Shown here: positions 57,428 to 64,000 of the stretch, in pieces
How positions within the stretch are numbered: position 1 is the stretch's first letter
Layout of the letters: every line of letters starts with the position of its first letter
DNA from: Neorhodopirellula pilleata
Lineage (GTDB): Bacteria; Planctomycetota; Planctomycetia; Pirellulales; Pirellulaceae
Reading direction: 5' to 3'
Assembly: GCF_007859915.1 (NCBI RefSeq)
Contig: NZ_SJPM01000003.1
Span: 1 to 64,000 of the forward strand
DNA: 64,000 bases
Made by a program: the position numbers and the translations under genes
Notes under the pieces: generated by a model
Seen by the model: only the letters and a program-made list of their open reading frames with translations
Databases searched by the model: none
What the model was told of the DNA's origin: nothing

Positions 57428-58326
57428 GTCGCCGGCGCTTGCAAAAAGCTGGCGATCGTAGCGAGCGTTTCTTCCGGTGAATCCTCCATCACATAGTGAC
57501 CGGTCGTTGCCAACTCCTGCACCCGAGCGTTCGGCCAGATCTGTTCGAAACGCCACAAACATTCCGGGCGAAAGCACCAATCCTTCATCCCCCAGATCAA
57601 TTGAATCGGAAGGTGATCGAAGTCTTTGAGGTTCAGTTCCAATTCCGATAGCGTGTCATACGTCGGGTGACTCGGTTTCAACGGGATGTCGCGCACGAAA
57701 CGATCGATCGCGACGCGGTTGGCCCAACAATCATAAGGTGCCAAAAGACCTCGAGCAGCCTGTTCGGAAAGCTTGGTACGTGACATCGCCATCGTGATCG
57801 CCGCTTTGGCAAAAAGGTTCAAACCTCGAACCGCGGGCGTGCCCACGATCGGCCAACGGCAAGCAGCGATCCGCCGAGGCATGTACGGCGGTGGGAAAGC
57901 GGCAGTATTGAGCAATACGATTCCCGAAAGTCTGTCTCGTCGCCGATGCACCGCCGACAATCCGATCGCGCCACCCCAATCATGAGCCAACAGGACGATG
58001 TTCTTCAAATCGAGCCGGTCGATGACTTCGATCAAATTATCGCGATGCGCCGCCATCGTGTACGCGAAATGATCTTGGTCGGGTTTGTCGCTGCGACCGC
58101 ACCCCAAATGATCGACCGCGACGACGCGATGATCGGCGGAAAATCGCTCGATCACCCGACGATAATAAAAACTCCATGTCGGATTCCCGTGGACACACAG
58201 AATCGTTCGAGTGGAATCCACCGCCGGATTCTGTCCCGGATTCTGTGCTGGGGTTTGCGTCGGTCCCTCGTCAAGATAGCGAAGGCGATGTGAACCGATG
58301 GTGATCGTCTTGCTGCGATACGGCAT
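57421..58326 (-). CDS. Haloalkane-dehalogenase-like alpha/beta hydrolase
   Basis: The product is about 301 residues from the ATG at 58326 (MPYRSKTITIGSHRLRYLDE). Longer starts up to 58503 add a divergent, less conserved leader. The oxyanion motif HGNPTWSF (46-53) and nucleophile elbow LAHDWGGAIG, with Asp116 as nucleophile, are the signature of haloalkane dehalogenases, epoxide hydrolases and OleB-type beta-lactone decarboxylases. A cap domain with acidic residues and the final His in TTGHYVMEDSPEE complete the set. It is not possible to say which of these reactions it carries out. Its end overlaps the CitG-like gene. Confidence 0.82.
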   Translation of the reverse strand: MPYRSKTITIGSHRLRYLDEGPTQTPAQNPGQNPAVDSTRTILCVHGNPTWSFYYRRVIERFSADHRVVAVDHLGCGRSDKPDQDHFAYTMAAHRDNLIEVIDRLDLKNIVLLAHDWGGAIGLSAVHRRRDRLSGIVLLNTAAFPPPYMPRRIAACRWPIVGTPAVRGLNLFAKAAITMAMSRTKLSEQAARGLLAPYDCWANRVAIDRFVRDIPLKPSHPTYDTLSELELNLKDFDHLPIQLIWGMKDWCFRPECLWRFEQIWPNARVQELATTGHYVMEDSPEETLATIASFLQAPATC

Positions 58327-58528
58327 CGCGTCGGCCCCGATCGATTCAAAACCGTTTTGATCGTCTGGGGCGGGTCGCGTCGGCACGTCACTCGGCAGGG
58401 TGGGAACGTTCAATGTATTCGCGTGGATCGAGAAATGGAAACAAGAAACGGCTAGAATAATGGGCAACTGGTCGATCCTAGCCAAGAAACCATTTCGTGT
58501 CACTTACCTGGAACACAGGAAGCCCCCC

Positions 58529-59104
58529 ATGTCGTTCACCCTTCCATCCATCAATACACTGTTTCGGTCTCGGCATCTTGTTTCGCTCGTCCTGATCGCA
58601 TGGACGCTATCCGTTTTGCCATCGACGTCCGCCGACGAACCGACCGCGTCGGAAACCCCGAAAGTTGAAACGCCAAAAGTTGAAACCCCGAGCGACGATG
58701 GCAACACGGACGAATCTCGCCCCAAACGGATTGCCGAGTACTTGACCGGTGCCACATTCACCGGGCAGTTCACCGTTGCAGGAAAATCGGACACGAAACC
58801 GGAATCCTACACGATCAGTTCTTGTGAACCGCTCGGTCACGACGACCTGTATCGACTCAAGGTCAAGATTCGCTACGGGGACGTTGACGGTGAATTCCCG
58901 ATGGATCTGAAGATTTTGTGGTCCGGCAACACCCCCGTCATCACAATGGATGCGATTTGGATCCCCGGACTGGGCACCTTTTCAGCCCGCGTGCTCATCC
59001 ACCAAGACCGCTACGCCGGAACGTGGCAACACGACGACAAAGGTGGTCACCTGTTCGGAACGATCGAGAAAAACGCCCGTCCGAATGCCCGTCCGAATGA
59101 TTGA
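58529..59104 (+). CDS. Small secreted hypothetical protein
   Basis: The 191-residue product has a signal peptide (LVSLVLIAWTLSVLPSTSADE) after the ATG at 58529; an upstream in-frame ATG at 58400 is a less likely start. A short proline-rich region with a direct repeat (KVETPKVETPS) follows. A mature beta-rich domain (AEYLTGATFTGQFTVAG, VDGEFPMDLKILWSG, RYAGTWQHDDKGGHLFGTIE) and a short repeat of NARP at the end complete it. It resembles planctomycete lipocalin-like small proteins but no named family is certain. It starts about 200 bases from the divergent hydrolase start. Confidence 0.7.
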   Translation: MSFTLPSINTLFRSRHLVSLVLIAWTLSVLPSTSADEPTASETPKVETPKVETPSDDGNTDESRPKRIAEYLTGATFTGQFTVAGKSDTKPESYTISSCEPLGHDDLYRLKVKIRYGDVDGEFPMDLKILWSGNTPVITMDAIWIPGLGTFSARVLIHQDRYAGTWQHDDKGGHLFGTIEKNARPNARPND

Positions 59105-59155
59105 AGGCGAGCGGCAAATGGCATTCACGTGGGCTGTTGATTTAGTCCGCATCGA

Positions 59156-59350
59156 AACCCGAAGCGTGAGCGAGGGATGAGTCAATATCAATTATCCCTC
59201 GCTTACGCAGCGGGTTACGAAAAAATCGCAACTTCAAAAAGCGTGAGCGAGGGATACATTGAGGACTGAATGGCGTTGAATCCCTCGCTCACGCTTCGGG
59301 TTACGATTAAATCAACACGCCGTGACGCTTCGGGTTACGATTAAATCAAC
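59156..59350. repeat. Intergenic cluster of GCGTGAGCGAGGGA palindromic repeats
   Basis: The unit AACCCGAAGCGTGAGCGAGG (59156-59175) appears inverted at 59195-59219, again forward at 59241-59255, and inverted at 59281-59306. A direct repeat of GCTTCGGGTTACGATTAAAT lies at 59293 and 59327 (34-base spacing). The units pair to form two hairpins. It fills the space between two genes and contains no ORF of substance. Confidence 0.85.
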
Positions 59351-59356
59351 GGCCCG

Positions 59357-59821
59357 CTAGTCCCGATTCGGACGCATCGCCTTGGTTAAAAGTCGATCGA
59401 ACGTTGCAGCGAATGCTTTCTTGTCCTTAGGTCCGTAGGGTGCCGCTCCGCCGGTGATCATGCCGGCCCCTCGCATTTCATCCATGAAGTTTCGCATCGA
59501 TAACCGTGAGGCGATGGTGGTCGACGAGTATTCCTCGCCTCGCGGGTCGACGACGTACAAGCCCTTTTCAACTAAGAGCGCCGCCAAAGGCAAGTCAGCG
59601 GTGACTGCTAAGTCTCCTGCTGCGGCATGATGGACGATGTAGCGATCCGCTTGATCGGCGCCTTCGCGTACCACGATTGAACGAACCGTCGTCGCGCTGG
59701 CGGGTGCCGAGACATGGGAGTTTGCCACCAGCAACGTTTCAACATCGAGTCGCTTGGCGGCTCGAAAGATAACTTCCTTGACGTCCGTCGGAGCCGCGTC
59801 GGCGTCGATCCAGATCTTCAC
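59357..59821 (-). CDS. YaiI/YqxD family (DUF188) protein
   Basis: The 154-residue cytoplasmic protein opens with [20 protein letters not shown] and contains [21 protein letters not shown] and [20 protein letters not shown]. This is the conserved UPF0178/YaiI-YqxD pattern, with PIN-like acidic residues (Asp at 6 and 8, and in the TADLP loop). A nuclease-like role is suggested but not proven. It overlaps the upstream coiled-coil gene by four bases (ATGA). Confidence 0.88.
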   Translation of the reverse strand: MKIWIDADAAPTDVKEVIFRAAKRLDVETLLVANSHVSAPASATTVRSIVVREGADQADRYIVHHAAAGDLAVTADLPLAALLVEKGLYVVDPRGEEYSSTTIASRLSMRNFMDEMRGAGMITGGAAPYGPKDKKAFAATFDRLLTKAMRPNRD

Positions 59822-61296
59822 GGTTCGAGGATTTTATTGCCTTGTTGAAATCCTTCGTCGGATTCTTGGAACATCTTCGGCAAGCTGTTAGGCAGTCGTG
59901 AGGGCGCGGTCGAGGGCAGTGGCGGGAAGTCTTCACCACGAATGGCTGAACCGAGTGGAGTGGTCAACGAATCATCGATCGTGCGGAGATAGGCTTGTAA
60001 CTTCCAAGCTGGGATCACAGTGACACCGAGTTCTTTCGCCTTGGTTTTGATTTGGCCGATGGCTTGGACGGATTGCGAATCCACTTCTTCCCCTTGATCG
60101 TCGACTTCGCCGACAACTAAGAATCTCACCGCACTGGTCAAGTTATCCAGACCACTGAGGTCGGACTGGATCGTTGCGGACACTTCCGCACCGGCGGCTT
60201 GGACCATCGAAGCAACTTGTTCAACATCGGGACGTTCGTCGCCATCGACGTCGATGTTCCAAGCCAAGGCGATCTTCACACGACGACCAGGAGCCCAAAA
60301 CGGTGAATAGATCTGGTCACCCGGGATGATCGGGTATCGCAACTCGGGCCGGGCGACCACGCGTGCTTCGGCGCGGTGCGTACCCAAGATCTTGGTGACT
60401 TGGATGGTGGCTTTGACCTTGGCGTCTTGCAATCGGGTTTCGTCACCGTCGATCACGCCAAACGTCACGCCGGGACGCAGCGCGTCACCGGACCCCAAGT
60501 TGATGGTCACGACGTTGCCATCGCGGACGACGTATTTCACCAACCCTTGGGTCGACTCGAAATTGTCGCTGCGGAATTTTTGCAGTTCGATGAGTTGCGT
60601 GTTGATTGTTGATAACAGTTCGTTTTCACGTTTCTGGAACGTGGCGAGATCCTGTTGAATCTTCTTGCGAACGTTGGTGAGGTCTTTGGATGTCTTCAGC
60701 AAACTGTCGCGGGTATCTTCGGCTTGTTTGTTCATCCGGGTGCGATCTTCGACGAACTTGGCCTGTTCCTCCTCGAGCTTCTTATTGGCCGCATCGCGTC
60801 CAGCTTCGGCGACTTCCATCGCCTTCCGCGCGACTTCGACGTCACTTTCGGCTTGGGTGCGAATTTGCGTTGCTTCGTCGCGGGCTTGGCCATACTGCAC
60901 GTTTCGTGAACGGATCGCGTTGACCAAAAACTCGGGAAGGGCCGGATAATTTCGATTCTGCGGATCGACTTCGGGACCGAAGTACGACATATCTCGAGCA
61001 AAGTTCTGCTCGATCGCTTCGATGTCCGGGTCGCCACCGGTGCTCGACGTCAACTGGTCGAATTGCGCTTGGGTCAATCCGCCTACGCCGAGCATCGCTT
61101 TGAGTAGCGTGGATTGGCTTTGTAGCGATTGCAGTTCGCCTTGGGTTGTTTGCAAGCGTTCTTTCGCGCCCGCAGCGGTTTGAGATTCGACATCACCCCA
61201 ACGGTACAGGAAAAAATTCAAGGCCAAAGACAGGACCAAGAAGATCAGGCAAGCGATCAAGCTGCCACGAATGACGGAATCGTCGCGTGCGGCCAT
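59818..61296 (-). CDS. Membrane-anchored coiled-coil protein of unknown function
   Basis: The 492-residue protein has one membrane segment ([19 protein letters not shown], about 12-31). A long coiled coil occupies about 130-260 ([39 protein letters not shown]). A beta-rich C-terminal domain follows ([32 protein letters not shown] stretch, [20 protein letters not shown]). The layout suggests an envelope structural or scaffold protein. No named family is recognised. A YaiI/YqxD gene follows with a four-base overlap. Confidence 0.75.
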   Translation of the reverse strand: MAARDDSVIRGSLIACLIFLVLSLALNFFLYRWGDVESQTAAGAKERLQTTQGELQSLQSQSTLLKAMLGVGGLTQAQFDQLTSSTGGDPDIEAIEQNFARDMSYFGPEVDPQNRNYPALPEFLVNAIRSRNVQYGQARDEATQIRTQAESDVEVARKAMEVAEAGRDAANKKLEEEQAKFVEDRTRMNKQAEDTRDSLLKTSKDLTNVRKKIQQDLATFQKRENELLSTINTQLIELQKFRSDNFESTQGLVKYVVRDGNVVTINLGSGDALRPGVTFGVIDGDETRLQDAKVKATIQVTKILGTHRAEARVVARPELRYPIIPGDQIYSPFWAPGRRVKIALAWNIDVDGDERPDVEQVASMVQAAGAEVSATIQSDLSGLDNLTSAVRFLVVGEVDDQGEEVDSQSVQAIGQIKTKAKELGVTVIPAWKLQAYLRTIDDSLTTPLGSAIRGEDFPPLPSTAPSRLPNSLPKMFQESDEGFQQGNKILEP

Positions 61297-61501
61297 GATG
61301 AAGTCGAATCGTTAAAGAGAAATGGGGAAAAGTTGCGAGACGAACGGGCGGGCGATCGTCTAAGAGTTACGTCGCAAAACGGTCGCCCGTTCGGTCGGCG
61401 GGCAATCCATCACCCTCGGATTGTATTCCATCACGACCAAAATCCTACACTTTCAGGGGCGATTTTGGCCCGAAAAAATCAGACTTGACCGGTTGTGCGG
61501 A

Positions 61502-62530
61502 TTACTGGAGCTCGCGGCGCAAATTGCGAACCCGGTCCTGGACGAGGATCGGCAGCTTGCTACGCAACAAATTTCGCCCCGAAAACCAATCCTGCGGCTC
61601 ATGCAGCACGAACCGAATCTGCACCAATGAGGCTTCCGGCGTCCCCGGCACGGGGGTGATTGCCACGTAACCGCCCAACCCCGCGTACGATCGTGGCGAA
61701 CCGAGGTACTTTTCACCCGTCGACGAACGCTCGATCGGTCGCCATTGATTGGCAATCGAATCATCCGTCGGGGTATCGGAACGGAAACGAGAATCGATCA
61801 ACCAAGTCAGGATCACCGGTGCGTCGACGTCGTCTTCGGACCACACCGAACGACGCGTCCGCGCCACACCGCGGACGACCACTTGGCTGAGGATCGGCAG
61901 TTGCAGGTAACCGAGCGTTTCAAACTCATCGTCAGCACTGACTCCGAACGTTTTCAACTCTTCCTCAGTCAACGCCCGCGTGCGATTCTTCTCAAAATCG
62001 TCCGCGTCCTTGTCGTCGCTCAATTCGATCGTTCGGGTGGGATCGTCCTGACGCTTGAAATCTTCTAAGGCTTCCGATTTGCGAATTTCTTCGATCGTCT
62101 GATGCACGACGAAAGCGACATCGATGAAATGGCCGATTCGTTCGCCCGCGTCATTGTTGATCGAATCGGTCTGCACCGAAATCGGAGCCACGACGGAGTC
62201 TTTGCTGAAGCGATCACCATGGCGTCCGGCGATTTCCGCAAAAGCTTTTTCGGCTTCTGTGGACGAAACGAGTTCTCCGTCGATCGAAACCAGATCCGGT
62301 CGAGGCAAAACGAATCGCTTGTCGGGCGTAAGCTGCACACCCTCAGTGACCATCATGGCAAGCAGGTCAGGACGATCCGACACGACCGATTTTTCTGCCG
62401 CAATGTTTGGCTCCTGAGCCATGATCGCATGATCCAACCCGATCACCCAGGAAAAAAGTGAAAGAACCGATCCCATCGTAATCATCATCCGTCGAGATCT
62501 TAGTTTCGGATTCACAGTCAAGACACTCAT
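61502..62530 (-). CDS. Secreted hypothetical protein
   Basis: The product is about 342 residues from the ATG at 62530 (MSVLTVNPKLRSRRMM), whose basic start and hydrophobic stretch (MGSVLSLFSWVIGLDHAIMA) form a signal peptide; a TTG six codons upstream is also possible. The mature part has VVRGVARTRRSVWSEDDVDA and PVILTWLIDSRFRSD, then AGLGGYVAITPVPGTPEASL. I recognise no named family. It is separated from the coiled-coil gene downstream by 205 bases without features and is divergent from the DUF1552 gene. Confidence 0.65.
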   Translation of the reverse strand: MSVLTVNPKLRSRRMMITMGSVLSLFSWVIGLDHAIMAQEPNIAAEKSVVSDRPDLLAMMVTEGVQLTPDKRFVLPRPDLVSIDGELVSSTEAEKAFAEIAGRHGDRFSKDSVVAPISVQTDSINNDAGERIGHFIDVAFVVHQTIEEIRKSEALEDFKRQDDPTRTIELSDDKDADDFEKNRTRALTEEELKTFGVSADDEFETLGYLQLPILSQVVVRGVARTRRSVWSEDDVDAPVILTWLIDSRFRSDTPTDDSIANQWRPIERSSTGEKYLGSPRSYAGLGGYVAITPVPGTPEASLVQIRFVLHEPQDWFSGRNLLRSKLPILVQDRVRNLRRELQ

Positions 62531-62708
62531 AAAACGATGGTCCAACAAAACAGGCGGTCTGAAAACGTTTCAACATCATAGCCGATCCACGTTCGATGTC
62601 GAACTTCCTCTGGTTTTGACCAAAGATGTCGATGCAGCCGACTGATCTTCTTTCGCTTATAATTGCTGCCTTGTAACCGAGTTCACCATTGATGAGTGTT
62701 TTGCGATC

Positions 62709-64000
62709 ATGAAACGCATCGATTCACGTCGTCGCGCCTTCCTACGGGCGGCCGGCATTTCTGTCGCTCTGCCCGCATTGCCGTCGTCTGCCAAGATCGT
62801 CGCGGGGCAAACCGTTACCGAGGAAACTCGGTCGGACCGCGTCGCACCGCCTCGCCGGATGGTTTGCGTAGGCAATGAGTTCGGAATGTATCCGGGTGCG
62901 TTCTGGCCGACCGACGAACAGCTTCAGGATCGCTCGAGCCGGCTACTCGATCCACTCGCCCCCCATCGTGAACACTTCACGTTGTTTCGTCATCTCGATC
63001 ATGGCGTGAAAGGAGGCCACTTCGCCGTTCATACTTTTTTGACCGGAGTGAAAGCGACTGAGGCCAAGGGGATGCCCGAGGCGGGAATGAGTCTGGACCA
63101 ACGGGCCGCCGAGCATGTCGGTTCCCAAACGCGTTTTCCTTCGCTCACGATCGGCTCGGAAAGCGGATTGCACGGCGGTTGCCGAATGAGCTGGACACGT
63201 TCAGGAACACGTGTGCCGCCGATCGAAGGACCACGGGAGTTGTTCGCCAAATTGTTTGTTGATGGTGGCGAATCGGCGAAACAGCAAATGCTTGATCGCA
63301 TCAGTTTTGAATCGTCGATCCTAGACACGGTTTTGGAAGATGCCAATGCATTATCACGACGACTCAATTCGAGCGATCGTGCCAAGCTAGACGAGTACTT
63401 ATCGTCGATCCGTGACGTCGAGTTGAAGTTGACTCTCGATCGAAAATGGCAACATATCTCCAAACCGAACGCGCCGATCGATCCTCCCGTCGATGAAGGC
63501 CTCACCAAGGATCTCCCCAAGATTTATGATTTGGTCGCACTCGCGCTGCAAACCGATTCGACCCGGATCGCCACCATCGAAGTTGGTGGAAGCTTTGCCG
63601 CTTCGGATCTGGGGATCAAGAAAGGCTATCACGCCCTCTCGCATCACGGCCAAGTCCAAGAGAACATCGAACAACTCGTCGCGATCGAACTTTACCAAGT
63701 CGAACAGTTTGCTCGCTTCTTGGAACGACTTCGTTCGATCCGGGAGCCGAACACCGACGGCACCTTGCTCGATCACACCATGGCACTGTTCGGCAGCGGC
63801 ATGGGGAACGCGAACTCACACACCAATCATGATTTGCCGGTGATTCTGGCCGGGGGTGGGTTTCGACATGGCCGCACGTTGTCGCTTCCTGAAGAAACGA
63901 ACCAACGTGTTCCGCTGACGAATCTATTCGTGTCGATGTTGCAACAATTCGGCGTCGAGACCGATACCTTCGCGACAAGCACCGGGACGCTCCGCGGGCT
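62709..64000 (+). CDS. DUF1552 family secreted protein (3' partial)
   Basis: The frame runs from the ATG at 62709 to the right edge, giving at least 430 residues, near the full family length. It starts with a Tat-like leader (SRRRAFLRAAGISVALPALP). DUF1552 marks include RRMVCVGNEFGMYPGAFWP, FTLFRHLDHGVKGGHFAVH, FLTGVKATEAKGMP, GLHGGCRMSWTRSGTRVPP, and MALFGSGMGNANSHTNHDLP near the end. The family is exported, almost always found beside PSCyt/PSD-type genes in planctomycetes, and has no known enzymatic activity. The stop is outside the window. Confidence 0.92.
   Translation, partial: MKRIDSRRRAFLRAAGISVALPALPSSAKIVAGQTVTEETRSDRVAPPRRMVCVGNEFGMYPGAFWPTDEQLQDRSSRLLDPLAPHREHFTLFRHLDHGVKGGHFAVHTFLTGVKATEAKGMPEAGMSLDQRAAEHVGSQTRFPSLTIGSESGLHGGCRMSWTRSGTRVPPIEGPRELFAKLFVDGGESAKQQMLDRISFESSILDTVLEDANALSRRLNSSDRAKLDEYLSSIRDVELKLTLDRKWQHISKPNAPIDPPVDEGLTKDLPKIYDLVALALQTDSTRIATIEVGGSFAASDLGIKKGYHALSHHGQVQENIEQLVAIELYQVEQFARFLERLRSIREPNTDGTLLDHTMALFGSGMGNANSHTNHDLPVILAGGGFRHGRTLSLPEETNQRVPLTNLFVSMLQQFGVETDTFATSTGTLRG

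Noticed and set aside
57428..57580. Longer N-terminus of the CitG-like protein from 57580
   Set aside because: It lies wholly inside the hydrolase gene in another frame, and family length is matched by the GTG at 57427.
1..64000. tRNA, rRNA, riboswitch or prophage signals
   Set aside because: None could be recognised by eye; a tRNAscan/Infernal run would be needed to exclude small RNA genes.

Overview
The window looks like chromosomal DNA from a planctomycete of the Pirellulaceae (Rhodopirellula/Stieleria-like). The evidence is the density of families that are largely restricted to this group: a PSCyt1-PSCyt2-PSD1 protein (DUF1549/DUF1553), DUF1501 and DUF1552 secreted proteins, a BBP7-type outer-membrane protein, two large surface proteins with the planctomycete 'LE-x-LEGRR-[LV]LA' N-terminal motif, and many signal-peptide hydrolases. 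No rRNA, tRNA, CRISPR array, phage or intact transposase was seen.

Layout. 1-4968: end of an unknown plus-strand gene, a truncated cytochrome fragment, and a DUF1501 plus PSCyt/PSD1 operon. 5095-7782: two 313-bp copies of a nested-palindrome repeat flank a tandem alpha/beta-hydrolase gene. 7891-10137: an RluA-type pseudouridine synthase and a PQQ-type beta-propeller protein. 10305-10700: a decayed alcohol dehydrogenase. 10882-16914: a minus-strand type II secretion/pseudopilus operon (gspG-, gspE- and gspF-like) with a response regulator, histidine kinase and STAS protein inside it. 17203-19122: a BlaI-type repressor with its palindromic operators, a truncated M56/BlaR1 partner and a helical-repeat protein, followed by a REP-type inverted repeat. 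19350-22494: an SGNH-TPR protein and a FemAB-like protein.

22793-37941 is the most notable block. A SUMF1-domain protein and an alpha/beta hydrolase converge on a minus-strand polyketide operon: fatty-acyl-AMP ligase fused to an ACP, a 2581-aa KS-AT-DH-ER-KR-ACP-TE synthase, and a GH3-family acyl-amido synthetase. A PhyH-type dioxygenase lies just upstream. The inferred logic is that a free fatty acid is activated and loaded, extended by the reducing PKS, released by the thioesterase, joined to an amine or amino acid by GH3, and possibly hydroxylated.

38190-43819: thioredoxin-fold protein, FAD-dependent oxidoreductase, lactate permease, secreted glycerophosphodiesterase and a small unknown protein. 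43950-50345: divergent cohesin-domain and dockerin/cadherin surface proteins, the latter containing 594-bp tandem duplications. 50360-64000: BBP7 protein, an internally duplicated secreted protein, SGNH hydrolase, CitG-like and haloalkane-dehalogenase-like enzymes, small secreted proteins, a palindromic intergenic repeat cluster, a YaiI/YqxD protein, a coiled-coil membrane protein and the start of a DUF1552 protein. All calls are from reading the sequence; no database search was run.
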